This document shows positions 17,339-25,890 of a stretch of 38,766 bases of DNA, piece by piece. The stretch is from NCBI GenBank assembly GCA_002491065.1, contig DKVF01000054.1:1-38766 (forward strand). The letters are read 5' to 3'. The position numbers and the translations under genes were made by a program. The DNA is from Peptococcaceae bacterium UBA7185 (GTDB lineage: Bacteria > Bacillota > Peptococcia > Peptococcales > Peptococcaceae). The notes beneath the pieces were generated by a model that made no database searches, was not told where the DNA came from, and saw nothing but the letters and a program-made list of their open reading frames with translations. How positions within the stretch are numbered: position 1 is the first letter of the stretch; each line of letters starts with the position of its first letter.

Positions 17339-17833
17339 TCAATTTTCATCATAGCATTCCGATGAGTTACCCAGCAAAGCAAGAATCTCGTCCTCTTGAA
17401 ATACTACCCTGATCACACTGCCGCCGTAGCCTTTGCTGTAAAGGAAACGACCCAATTTGTCCCTGCCCATGCCCTGGCTGCTGCCCGCAATTTTTTTCTG
17501 CGCCGCGGCAACCGCACTCTCTATCTCCAGCTCTCGAGGAAAGTAGGTTTCCAAACTTTCGGCAATCAACTGCCGGTCACTGATTTTTTTTGACAGCTCA
17601 AAGGCCATCTTCTGACGACCGCACGGATGAAACCGTACCCGGTCAGAAATCCAGCTGCGACAATACACAGCATCGTCTAAATACTGATAGCGCTCCAAAA
17701 ATTCCAGTACCTGTGCCGTAATCTCAGCGGTATAGCCCTTCTTTTGCAGCAATTGCTTTACTTCCTGCCGTGTGCGCAGACGCGCAGTCAAATACTTTAA
17801 CGCCGTTTCCTTCGCCTGCTCCAAAGTGTCCAT
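17339..17833 (-). CDS. recX: RecX, RecA regulator
   Basis: RecX binds RecA filaments and limits or modulates their activity. The 164-residue protein shows the three-helix repeats of the family: TARLRTRQEVKQLLQKKGY near the N-terminus, YLDDAVYCRSWISDRVRF in the centre, and KLGRFLYSKGYGGSVIR at the end. It lies 25 bases after recA on the same strand and ends at a strong terminator. The ATG at 17833 has AAGGAG about 13 bases upstream, a little far, but no better start is in frame. Confidence 0.93.
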   Translation of the reverse strand: MDTLEQAKETALKYLTARLRTRQEVKQLLQKKGYTAEITAQVLEFLERYQYLDDAVYCRSWISDRVRFHPCGRQKMAFELSKKISDRQLIAESLETYFPRELEIESAVAAAQKKIAGSSQGMGRDKLGRFLYSKGYGGSVIRVVFQEDEILALLGNSSECYDEN

Positions 17834-17858
17834 CTATCTACCGCAACTCCTTTTTGCA

Positions 17859-18959
17859 CTACTCTTCATCAAAGAACAGCTCATTGACAGGCTCATCCTC
17901 GTCATCGTCCTGCACTTCCACCACCATGCCAATATCTTGAGAATGCTGCCGGATTTTTTCCTCTATCTCCGCCCGCGTTTCTGGATTGGCTTTTAAATAT
18001 TCTTTGGCATTGTCGCGACCCTGGCCAATTTTTTCGCCTTCATAGGAATACCATGCACCGCTCTTGCGAATAATCTCCAACTCTACGCCTACATCAATGA
18101 TACTGCCCTCATTGGAAATCCCTTCGCCAAACATAATATCAAACTCTACCGTTTTAAACGGCGGCGCAACCTTATTCTTGACCACCTTCACCTTGGTGCG
18201 GTTGCCGATGATTTCGCTCCCCCGCTTTAACGCCTCGCCTTTGCGCACTTCCATACGCACCGAAGAATAGAATTTTAACGCTCTCCCGCCAGTGGTGACT
18301 TCCGGATTTCCATACATTACGCCGATTTTTTCACGCACCTGATTGATAAACACCATGGTTGTGTTATTTTTGCTGATATTGCCTGTCATTTTGCGTAATG
18401 CCTGCGACATCAAACGGGCCAATAACCCCACATGGGTATCTCCCATGTCCCCTTCAATTTCTGCCCGCGGCGTCAATGCTGCCACCGAGTCCACCACGAT
18501 AATATCCACTGCGCCGCTGCGCGCCAGCTCATCACAGATCTCCAGTGCCTGCTCCCCATAGTCGGGCTGAGAAACCAATAGGTTGTCTATATCTACGCCA
18601 ATCTTTTTGGCATACACAGGATCCAACGCATGCTCCGCATCAATAAACGCTGCAATGCCGCCCTCTTTCTGACATTCTGCCACAATATGCAGTGCAACTG
18701 TCGTTTTACCGGAAGATTCCGGACCGTAGATTTCAGTAATTCTGCCTTTAGGAATACCGCCTACCCCTAATGCGCTGTCCAAGGCAATGGAACCAGTGGG
18801 AATGACCTCCATTTCGATCTTTTCCCGTTCCCCCAGCCGCATCAATGTACCTTTGCCAAACTGTTTGTCTATCCGCTTTAATGCATTTTCCAAAGCCTCT
18901 TCTTTGCTCTGCACTTTCTCCTGTCCCCTACTCTGCACTTTGTTTCCGCTATCCGCCAT
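17859..18959 (-). CDS. recA: RecA recombinase
   Basis: RecA forms ATP-dependent filaments on single-stranded DNA for strand exchange and, in its active form, promotes LexA self-cleavage. Full-length, with Walker A GPESSGKTT, Walker B IIVVDSVAAL, loop L1 (EIEGDMGDTHVG), loop L2 (FINQVREKIGVMYGNPEVTT), and an acidic C-terminal tail (DDDEDEPVNELFFDEE). I choose ATG 18959 because GGAGG (18966-18970) lies 6 bases before it; the ATG two codons upstream directly abuts that site. It has its own strong promoter and is followed by recX. Confidence 0.98.
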   Translation of the reverse strand: MADSGNKVQSRGQEKVQSKEEALENALKRIDKQFGKGTLMRLGEREKIEMEVIPTGSIALDSALGVGGIPKGRITEIYGPESSGKTTVALHIVAECQKEGGIAAFIDAEHALDPVYAKKIGVDIDNLLVSQPDYGEQALEICDELARSGAVDIIVVDSVAALTPRAEIEGDMGDTHVGLLARLMSQALRKMTGNISKNNTTMVFINQVREKIGVMYGNPEVTTGGRALKFYSSVRMEVRKGEALKRGSEIIGNRTKVKVVKNKVAPPFKTVEFDIMFGEGISNEGSIIDVGVELEIIRKSGAWYSYEGEKIGQGRDNAKEYLKANPETRAEIEEKIRQHSQDIGMVVEVQDDDEDEPVNELFFDEE

Positions 18960-19016
18960 AACCATCCTCCGTTATCATTTCATTCACGATGCACCTATAT
19001 CAAAAAATAATTTTTG

Positions 19017-19061
19017 CAAATATATGTTTGTATTATAGAATACGCTTCTTATATTTGTCAA
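19017..19061 (-). promoter_or_regulatory. recA promoter with LexA-like box
   Basis: On the minus strand, a perfect -35 TTGACA (19056-19061), an 18-base spacer and a perfect -10 TATAAT (19032-19037). Just downstream, at 19017-19030, is the palindrome CAAATATATGTTTG, which resembles the Gram-positive LexA (DinR) box CGAAC-N4-GTTCG but differs at three of the ten defined positions. The position over the start of transcription fits SOS repression; the sequence match is only fair. Confidence 0.7.
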
Positions 19062-19096
19062 CAGAATTTCCCAGATAAAAAGAAGCTATATCCTAC

Positions 19097-20182
19097 CTAT
19101 CGTTCCACCGAGTTTTTGCTGCGCTCCAGAAAACGCTGCTCTGCCAACTCGACCAATTGGCACAAAAGGGCTTGCATCGGCACGCCTGCTGCCTCCCACA
19201 TCTTAGGATACATACTGATATCCGTAAACCCCGGCAGTGTGTTGATCTCATTTAAGTAAATCTGACCGTCTGTTTTACTCACAAAAAAGTCAACACGGGC
19301 GAACCCTTCACAATCCAAAACCTTATACGCCTCCACAGCCAATTGCTGGATATTTTTTATTGTTTCCTCAGGGAGCTGTGCCGGAATCACCGATACCGAT
19401 TTATTATCAATATATTTCGCTTTATAATCATAAAACTCATTGCTGGAGCAGATTTCTCCGGGCATGGAAACCTTGGGCTCTCCATTTCCCAAGACAGAAA
19501 TTTCAATTTCCCGCGCAATGATACCCTGCTCGATGAGAATCTTTCTGTCATAACATGCTGCCAATTTCAGCGCCTGCGCCAATTCTTCCTTATTCCGTGC
19601 CTTACTGATGCCCACACTGGAACCGCCATTGGCTGGCTTTACAAATACCGGATAGGTCAACGCCGATTCTATCTGCATGATTGCCTGCGGCAAATTCTGC
19701 TCAATTTGACCGCGCAGCACAGTGGTAAACGCAACCTGGGGAATGTGATGATATGCCAATATTTTGCGCATCAATACTTTATCCATACAAATTGCCGACC
19801 CTGCAACACCTGCACCTACATAAGGGACGCCCACCAATTCCAACAACCCCTGCAAAATCCCATCCTCTCCATAGGTGCCGTGTACAATAGGAAACATCAC
19901 GTCCAAACGGCAGATTTCCCGCCCATCGGCAGCAGATAACAAGCGCCCTCCAGGCTGAGGCGCCAATATGACTTCCCGCTCCCCATACTGTTCCGCCGTC
20001 GCTGTCGCAATATCCTGCAGTGCAATCGGACCATACCAACGACCGTCCCTGCTGATCAACAACGGCACTACCTCAAACTGCTCCGCCCCAAAGTTATTGG
20101 CAATGGTACTTGCTGATGTCAGGGAAACCTCATGTTCACCTGAGCGCCCGCCAAATAATAAACCTACCTTTTTTCTTGTCAT
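19097..20182 (-). CDS. ddl: D-alanine--D-alanine ligase
   Basis: Joins two D-alanines with ATP for peptidoglycan precursors, in the cytoplasm. The 361-residue ATP-grasp protein starts with the family's GLLFGGRSGEHEVSL, has HGTYGEDG, the glycine loop PANGGSSVGI, and the metal-binding FARVDFF ... LNEINTLPGFTD. The segment EFYDYKAKY holds the Tyr typical of D-Ala-D-Ala rather than D-Ala-D-lactate ligases, so ordinary vancomycin-sensitive wall chemistry is expected. AGGGGTGG precedes the ATG. It lies 30 bases after the YnbB-type gene and is the last gene before the recA promoter. Confidence 0.96.
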   Translation of the reverse strand: MTRKKVGLLFGGRSGEHEVSLTSASTIANNFGAEQFEVVPLLISRDGRWYGPIALQDIATATAEQYGEREVILAPQPGGRLLSAADGREICRLDVMFPIVHGTYGEDGILQGLLELVGVPYVGAGVAGSAICMDKVLMRKILAYHHIPQVAFTTVLRGQIEQNLPQAIMQIESALTYPVFVKPANGGSSVGISKARNKEELAQALKLAACYDRKILIEQGIIAREIEISVLGNGEPKVSMPGEICSSNEFYDYKAKYIDNKSVSVIPAQLPEETIKNIQQLAVEAYKVLDCEGFARVDFFVSKTDGQIYLNEINTLPGFTDISMYPKMWEAAGVPMQALLCQLVELAEQRFLERSKNSVER

Positions 20183-20212
20183 TGCAATCCACCCCTCTGC
20201 TGTGCATTTCCA

Positions 20213-21481
20213 CTATTTTTGCTCCATTTGACCCACTGCTGCCACGACTCCGGCAATCACATGGGCCACTGACAACCCGCCTTGCATATAGACGATATAC
20301 GGCTCCCGCATAGGGCCGTCAATACTCAGCTCGATGGAAGAACCCTGCACAAATGTACCGCCCGCCATAATCACAGGATCATCATATCCTGGCAGCTCTG
20401 CATCATAAGGCGTCACATGGGCATCCAGCGGTGAAGCCATTTGGATCCCCTTGCAGAAACGCCGTACCGCATCGGGTTCATCCAGTTGGATTGCCTGAAT
20501 AATGTCTGTGCGGGGCGCATCAGCCTCCGGTGACACCTTATACCCCAACTGGCTCAGCAGCTGCGCTGCAAAAATAGCACCTTTCATTGCCTGCTCTACG
20601 ATAAGCGGCGCCATAAACAGCCCTTGAAACGCCAAGCGGTTAAAATCCAGCGCCGAACCAACATCCTCCGCAATTCCCGGCGCCGTCAGGCGCGCGGCAG
20701 CCCGATCCACCAAATCTGCACGGCCAGCCACATAGCCTCCCCGAGGCGCCAACCCGCCTCCAGGATTTTTAATCAACGAACCGGCAATCAGATCGGCCCC
20801 TACCTCCAATGGCTCCTGCAATTCCACAAACTCTCCGTAGCAATTGTCCACAAAACAAATTATATTGGGATCAATCTGCTTTACAAAGTCAATAGCCTTG
20901 GCAATTTTGGAAATACTCAGAGATTTCCGCCAGCTGTATCCCCGCGAGCGCTGAATGCACACCATTTTCACACCAGGCGTCACCGTTTTGGCAATCCCAT
21001 CAAAATCAAAATCGTCCTCAACCAACTCCACAATCCTATGCTGTACACCCAACTCCGACAATGTTCCCGCTTCCCGATCATGTCCAATAATGGTCTGTAA
21101 CGTATCATAAGGCGCTCCGCTGATAGAAACAAAGGTATCGCCCGGCAACAGATTGCCGAAAAGGCCCAGCGCCAATGCATGAGTTCCCGATGCAATATTA
21201 GAGCGCACCAAAGCTTTTTCCGCCTTAAAAATATCCGCCCAAATCAGTTCCAAAATGTCTCTGCCTGTATCCCCATACCCATATCCAGTAGAACCGTTCA
21301 GATGAAAATCCGATGCCTGATGCTTTTGAAAAGCGTTTAAAATTTTAATCTGCGCAGTCCAAGTCTGATTGCCCACAGACTGCCAATAAGGCTGCACCTT
21401 TTCATAGGCCTGCACAATCTGCTCCATCAGTCCATCACTGATATGATATTTGTTTTGTAATGATGAAAAATAATCGTTCAT
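20213..21481 (-). CDS. YnbB-type PLP enzyme (aluminium resistance / methionine gamma-lyase-like)
   Basis: A 422-residue PLP-dependent fold-type I enzyme related to cystathionine/methionine lyases, often annotated as 'aluminium resistance protein' or 'methionine gamma-lyase family'. The PLP lysine is in GSLIKNPGGG (about residue 250), the cofactor Asp is probably in CFVDNCYGEF, and the phosphate-binding region is SGTHALALGLFG. The N-terminal GYGYGDTGRD is characteristic of this subgroup. The true substrate is not settled. In Bacillus ynbB also lies next to hflX (ynbA), and here it follows hflX by 85 bases on the same strand, so the pairing is conserved. A 6-bp hairpin (GTAGCA/TGCTAC) without a T run is in that gap. 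Confidence 0.93.
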   Translation of the reverse strand: MNDYFSSLQNKYHISDGLMEQIVQAYEKVQPYWQSVGNQTWTAQIKILNAFQKHQASDFHLNGSTGYGYGDTGRDILELIWADIFKAEKALVRSNIASGTHALALGLFGNLLPGDTFVSISGAPYDTLQTIIGHDREAGTLSELGVQHRIVELVEDDFDFDGIAKTVTPGVKMVCIQRSRGYSWRKSLSISKIAKAIDFVKQIDPNIICFVDNCYGEFVELQEPLEVGADLIAGSLIKNPGGGLAPRGGYVAGRADLVDRAAARLTAPGIAEDVGSALDFNRLAFQGLFMAPLIVEQAMKGAIFAAQLLSQLGYKVSPEADAPRTDIIQAIQLDEPDAVRRFCKGIQMASPLDAHVTPYDAELPGYDDPVIMAGGTFVQGSSIELSIDGPMREPYIVYMQGGLSVAHVIAGVVAAVGQMEQK

Positions 21482-21566
21482 TTGTTACTCTACCTCGTTC
21501 TATAGTATATGAATTTTCAAACTCTTTATGCGCTTTTGCCGCTGCCCGTAGCAATATGGCCCAATG

Positions 21567-22850
21567 CTACAGACAGAATTCTGCAAATTCGAGAGGCACC
21601 TTCTCCCCTCTGCCACTCCATGTAAAGCAAATACCCGCTTCCGTATACTCCAGATCACGGACATTTCCCGTCTCATAAGCCTTGTGCAGCAAACGTCCTT
21701 CCGCCGCAGGCAGCTGCACCTTACAGGTAACAGTCTTGATCAGCCGGGCCTCCATCATCTCCAACAGCGCAGGAACCCCCTGCCCGGAAGCCGCTGACAC
21801 ATAGCAGCAGTTCTCCCTCTCCAAGCCCTGACCCACAGACGGCAACTCATCCAACCTATCAATTTTGTTAAAAACAAAAATCCGCGGTTTTTCCTGTAGA
21901 TTCAACTGCATGAGAATTTCCTCCACCTCCTGCAGCTGATTCTGAAAATTGGAATTGCTGAGATCCACCACATGCAACAACAAATCCGCATACTGCAACT
22001 CATCCAATGTAGCCTTAAAGGCTTCTATCAACTGCAGCGGCAAATCGCGAATAAAGCCTACTGTATCGGTAAGCAGCGCCTTGCTGCCACCAGGCAGATA
22101 AAAAGCCCGTGTCGTAGGGTCCAGCGTTGCAAACAGTTGATCTTCCGCATAAATCTGTTCATCGGTAAGGGTATTTAAAAGCGAAGATTTTCCCGCATTG
22201 GTATATCCCACCAGCGAAATCAGGGGCAGACCGCCCTTCAGCTTACGCTTTTGCTGTACCGCCCGTTGTTTCCGCACCTCTTTGAGCTCCCGCTCCACCA
22301 TCTGAATCCGCTGTCGTATCCGACGCCTGTCGGTTTCCAACTTGGTCTCACCGGGACCACGGTTGCCCACGCCGCCTTTGCTGCCGCCGCCCTGCCGGGA
22401 TAAATTCATCCCCTGACCTAAAAGCCGCGGCAAGAGATAATTGGCCTGGGCAAGCTCCACCTGCAGCTTGCCTTCACGACTGCGAGCTCTCTGCACAAAA
22501 ATATCAAGAATCAGCATCGTCTTGTCCAGTACCTTCAAATCCAGCGCCTTACCTATATTGCACAACTGCGAGGGAGACAAAGAGCGATCAAATATAACAC
22601 AGGTCGCATCCCAGGTCAAACATAACTGCCGTACCTCTTCCAGCTTCCCTCTGCCGATGCAATACGCTGCGTCCGGCACACTGCGATGCTGAATCACATG
22701 ATCCACCACATCCAAGCCTGCCGTTCTGCCCAATTCCATCAACTCCTGCAGCATATCCTCTTCCTGCCAGCGTTCCCTAGACTCCGGCAGCAGCACCAGC
22801 ACAGCCCGTTCCTTCTGTTCTGCGGTATCATGCCCTGTTTCCCATACCAT
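21567..22850 (-). CDS. hflX: HflX ribosome-associated GTPase
   Basis: HflX binds the 50S subunit and splits stalled or hibernating ribosomes after stress. The 427-residue protein has the N-terminal HflX domain (IGRGKLEEV near residue 65), a helical linker with the glycine-rich GGGSKGGVGNRGPGETKLET, then a GTPase domain: G1 GYTNAGKSSLL (about 215), G3 DTVGFIRDLP and G4 FNKIDRL. The ATG at 22850 has AGGTG close upstream, and a TATAAT lies about 35 bases before it on the minus strand, with no good -35. It leads the group hflX, YnbB-type enzyme, ddl. Confidence 0.95.
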   Translation of the reverse strand: MVWETGHDTAEQKERAVLVLLPESRERWQEEDMLQELMELGRTAGLDVVDHVIQHRSVPDAAYCIGRGKLEEVRQLCLTWDATCVIFDRSLSPSQLCNIGKALDLKVLDKTMLILDIFVQRARSREGKLQVELAQANYLLPRLLGQGMNLSRQGGGSKGGVGNRGPGETKLETDRRRIRQRIQMVERELKEVRKQRAVQQKRKLKGGLPLISLVGYTNAGKSSLLNTLTDEQIYAEDQLFATLDPTTRAFYLPGGSKALLTDTVGFIRDLPLQLIEAFKATLDELQYADLLLHVVDLSNSNFQNQLQEVEEILMQLNLQEKPRIFVFNKIDRLDELPSVGQGLERENCCYVSAASGQGVPALLEMMEARLIKTVTCKVQLPAAEGRLLHKAYETGNVRDLEYTEAGICFTWSGRGEKVPLEFAEFCL

Positions 22851-22929
22851 CTCTGCACCTGCCTCCCTCTGCGTTCAACTAAAATATCTTTTTATTATAT
22901 CATACTTCTTCAGCAATGGAACTATGATT

Positions 22930-23157
22930 TCATCTACTTTTTCCCAAAATGGGAATCAACGCACCGGGCTGCAGTTCCCTTGACAAATAATGTTTCGGAT
23001 TGGTCGTGCACAGTCCCGTAATCTGATAATGACCGGCGTCATAGGGACGGGCATACAAATTGACACCTTTATAACAAAGCAGCTGACTTTCGGAAACTGC
23101 TTTCTCATCAAAAAAATCCATCTGGGGCGGCATTAGCGTATAATATACATCAGTCAT
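22930..23157 (-). CDS. YlzJ-like protein
   Basis: A 75-residue small protein. The opening TLMPPQMDFF, the central QLLCYKGVNLYARPY and the closing YLSRELQPGALIPI match the YlzJ family pattern (YTxMP at the start, QPGxxI near the end). Function is unknown. I place the start at ATG 23157, which overlaps the tepA stop by 8 bases; an upstream ATG 24 bases earlier lies deeper in tepA and lacks the family N-terminus. In Bacillus ylzJ also follows tepA. Translational coupling to tepA is likely. Confidence 0.82.
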   Translation of the reverse strand: MTDVYYTLMPPQMDFFDEKAVSESQLLCYKGVNLYARPYDAGHYQITGLCTTNPKHYLSRELQPGALIPILGKSR

Positions 23158-23836
23158 GACACGCAGCCTCCCGCTCATCAATCAGCGCATTCAGCTTGTG
23201 CATTGCCTCGTGAATACTGCCCACCTCATCAATCAGACCATATTCCACCGCCTTTTTGCCCACAATCACAGTGCCAATATCCTGGGACAATTCGCCCACT
23301 GTAAGCATTAGACGCCGGAAAGTCTGCTCGTCAATATGAGAGTTGTCCGTCACAAAGGCCACCACTCTGTCCTGCATCCGCTCCATATATTCCATGGTAG
23401 CCGGCACACCAATCACCATACCGGTAAGCCGTACCGGATGAATGGTCATCGTCGCACTGGGCGCGATAAAAGAATAATCGCTGGCCACCGCAATGGGCAC
23501 GCCAATACTGTGTCCACCGCCCATCACGATAGATACCTTGGGCTTGCTCAAGCCGCGAATGGCCTCCGCAATGGCCAAACCCGACTCCACATCACCGCCA
23601 GCAGTATTCAACACAATCAAAACGCCCTTTACCTTTTCATCCTGTTCAATGGCTACCAACTGGGGAATCAAGTGTTCATATTTGGTCGTTTTATTGCTTT
23701 GGGGCAAAATCATATGCCCCTCAATCTGACCGATGATAGTGAGACAATGAATAGGCGCATCTGACGCAGCAGGCAGCGCCGTGGTCCCGTAGTTCTCCAA
23801 TAATACCTCTGGTTCTTGTACTTCTCCCTCTGACAT
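23150..23836 (-). CDS. ClpP-like serine protease (TepA family)
   Basis: A ClpP/crotonase-fold peptidase of the TepA (YmfB) group, implicated in Bacillus in protein translocation. Key parts: VLIVLNTAGGDVESGLAIAE, the catalytic serine region MGGGHSIGVPIA (about residue 107) and the catalytic histidine region TIHPVRLTG. I choose ATG 23836 because GAGGAGG lies just upstream; the longer open frame to 24043 would cross the terminator hairpin after the RNase J gene and adds 69 residues unlike the family. The final length is 228 residues. It lies between the RNase J gene and ylzJ, in the same order as the Bacillus rnjB-tepA-ylzJ cluster. Confidence 0.92.
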   Translation of the reverse strand: MSEGEVQEPEVLLENYGTTALPAASDAPIHCLTIIGQIEGHMILPQSNKTTKYEHLIPQLVAIEQDEKVKGVLIVLNTAGGDVESGLAIAEAIRGLSKPKVSIVMGGGHSIGVPIAVASDYSFIAPSATMTIHPVRLTGMVIGVPATMEYMERMQDRVVAFVTDNSHIDEQTFRRLMLTVGELSQDIGTVIVGKKAVEYGLIDEVGSIHEAMHKLNALIDEREAACHD

Positions 23837-23993
23837 GCAATCTCCTCCTCTGTACAACAAAAATATTGCATCCATAGTATGAAAGAAGTTACCTGTTTTT
23901 ATGCGAAAAAAGAATCCTTGTCTTGGCATTTTGCAATGGCTATCCAAAAAAATCTTGCACACAGGCACAACACCGAAAAAAATCCTTTCACCA

Positions 23994-24039
23994 TACAAAA
24001 GCACCCTGCAGCGACTTATCAGCCATTGCAGGGTGCTTT
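23994..24039 (-). terminator. Hairpin after the RNase J gene
   Basis: A perfect 13-bp stem (23998-24010 with 24027-24039; arms AAAGCACCCTGCA and TGCAGGGTGCTTT) begins 19 bases past the RNase J stop. On the minus strand it is followed by only TTTTG, so termination may be partial and allow read-through into tepA. Confidence 0.6.
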
Positions 24040-24057
24040 CCATAGGACATCTCTTTT

Positions 24058-25728
24058 TTAGATTTCTTGAATGATCGGTAAAATCATCGGTCTGCGCCGC
24101 GTTTTTTCGTAAAGATATTTGCTCAAACTATCCCGCAAACCACTTTTCAAGCTGGACCAATCCACAATATTGCGCTCCAGATATTTTTCCAGACTCTGCG
24201 TCACACGCTCTTTGGCACCGGCCATCAGCTCATCTGCCTCCCGCACGTACACAAAGCCCCGCGATACAATATCCGGCCCTGCGGCAATGGCATGATTCTG
24301 GCGATCCAGCGTCACAACCACAATCAAAATCCCATCCTGCGACAGTTGCTTGCGATCGCGCAATACAATATTGCCCACATCGCCTACACCCAAACCATCA
24401 ATCAATACCCGACCGGCGGTTACTTTTCCGGTAATGGCGCCTTTTTGATTGTTCAACTCAATCACACTGCCGTTCTCCGCAATAAACACATTTTCCTCCG
24501 GCATCCCTACTTCTACAGCCAGTTGTTTATGCTTCACCAGCATGCGGTATTCGCCGTGCACCGGAATGAAATATTTGGGCTTTACCAAATTAATCATCAT
24601 TTTCAATTCTTCTCTGCAGGCATGCCCGGAAGTATGCACACCGTTGTTGGAACCAGCAATCACCCTTGCACCCAAACGATACAGCATATCAATTACGCGG
24701 GAGATCAATTTCTCGTTGCCCGGAATGGGTGAAGCCGAAAGAATCACCGTATCGCCCTCTTCAATTTTTACCCGACGATGATCGGACATAGCCATACGAG
24801 TCAGTGCAGACATGGGCTCGCCCTGACTGCCTGTGGTGAGCAAAACGACCTCATTGCGCGGATATTGATCCAACTCATCCAGCTCAATAATCGTGTTTGG
24901 CGGCACCTGCAAATACCCCAGTTCCTGAGATACATTTGCAATATTCACCATGCTGCGTCCAGCAATAGCCACCTTACGGCCATACTGACAGGCAGCATTG
25001 ATCACCTGCTGAATCCGGTGCACATTGGAAGCAAAAGTTGCAATCACAATGCGCTCCTTAGCTGAGCGGAAAATATTGTCAAAATTCTCGCCCACGGTTT
25101 TTTCCGATGTACTGTATCCGGGCCGCTCCACATTGGTGCTGTCAGACAAAAAGGCCAGCACGCCCTTATTTCCCAACTCCGCAATACGTTGATAGTCTAT
25201 GGCATGACCATCAATCGGCGTTTGGTCAAATTTAAAATCTCCAGAGTGGAAAATAATCCCGTAAGGCGTATGCACCGCTACCGCCACCGCATCAGGAATA
25301 CTATGGCAGGTACGTACCAATTCAACCCGAAATGATCCCACCTTAAACTCCTGCCGCGGTCTGACCACGTGTAAACGAGGAACGTTTACAAATGTCGTCT
25401 CTTTTAGTTTTGCCTCAATTAAACCAATCGTAAGCTTCATACTGTAGACAGGTACGTTTATTTCTCGCAGCAAATAGGGCAGACCGCCGATATGATCTTC
25501 ATGTCCGTGTGTAATCACTACCCCTTTTACCATGTCCCTGTTTTCCAGTAAATAACTGAGATCGGGAATTACGATATCAACGCCCAGCAATTCTTCTTCC
25601 GGAAACATCAGCCCGGCATCGATAATAAGAATTTCATTGTTACATTTGATTGCTGTCATATTTTTCCCGATTTCACCTAATCCGCCCAAAGGAATAATAT
25701 TGACGCCATCATAATTTTTATTCTTAAT
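24058..25728 (-). CDS. rnj: Ribonuclease J (probable ATT start)
   Basis: RNase J is a metallo-beta-lactamase/beta-CASP enzyme with 5'-exo- and endonuclease activity in mRNA decay and rRNA processing. Motifs: PLGGLGEIGKN at the N-terminus, HGHEDHIGG (about residue 71), SGDFKFD, the beta-CASP region, GHACREEL and PVHGEYRML, and a C-terminal dimer domain. The open frame extends to ATG 25800, but that ATG has no ribosome-binding site and a promoter lies over it. AAGGAGG (25738-25744) lies inside the extension, followed nine bases later by in-frame ATT at 25728-25726; no ATG, GTG or TTG is in frame nearby. Starting there puts 14 residues before GGLGEIGKN, about as in Bacillus RnjA. Gene order suggests the RnjB type. 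Confidence 0.93.
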   Translation of the reverse strand: MKNKNYDGVNIIPLGGLGEIGKNMTAIKCNNEILIIDAGLMFPEEELLGVDIVIPDLSYLLENRDMVKGVVITHGHEDHIGGLPYLLREINVPVYSMKLTIGLIEAKLKETTFVNVPRLHVVRPRQEFKVGSFRVELVRTCHSIPDAVAVAVHTPYGIIFHSGDFKFDQTPIDGHAIDYQRIAELGNKGVLAFLSDSTNVERPGYSTSEKTVGENFDNIFRSAKERIVIATFASNVHRIQQVINAACQYGRKVAIAGRSMVNIANVSQELGYLQVPPNTIIELDELDQYPRNEVVLLTTGSQGEPMSALTRMAMSDHRRVKIEEGDTVILSASPIPGNEKLISRVIDMLYRLGARVIAGSNNGVHTSGHACREELKMMINLVKPKYFIPVHGEYRMLVKHKQLAVEVGMPEENVFIAENGSVIELNNQKGAITGKVTAGRVLIDGLGVGDVGNIVLRDRKQLSQDGILIVVVTLDRQNHAIAAGPDIVSRGFVYVREADELMAGAKERVTQSLEKYLERNIVDWSSLKSGLRDSLSKYLYEKTRRRPMILPIIQEI

Positions 25729-25782
25729 GACCAGAAACCTCCTTACTGTTTTTGATATTGCACCGACCAAACTAACTTCTAT

Positions 25783-25811
25783 ATTATAATCTATTTTCAT
25801 AGAATTAACAA
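25783..25811 (-). promoter_or_regulatory. Promoter of the RNase J gene
   Basis: Minus strand: -35 TTGTTA (25806-25811, 4 of 6 to consensus), a 17-base spacer and a perfect -10 TATAAT (25783-25788). The -10 falls on codons 5 and 6 of the longest possible frame, so an RNA made from it would lack the ATG at 25800 and keep the AAGGAGG site. Confidence 0.65.
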
Positions 25812-25890
25812 GAGAAACGGATAAAAATACTATAACAATATTATATATGCAGACAAAACATCCCCAGAGCCTGTTTCACTGCATTTTTTA

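Noticed and set aside
23837..24043. N-terminal extension of the TepA-like protease
   Set aside because: It would translate through the hairpin after the RNase J gene; GAGGAGG before ATG 23836 and family length favour the shorter form.
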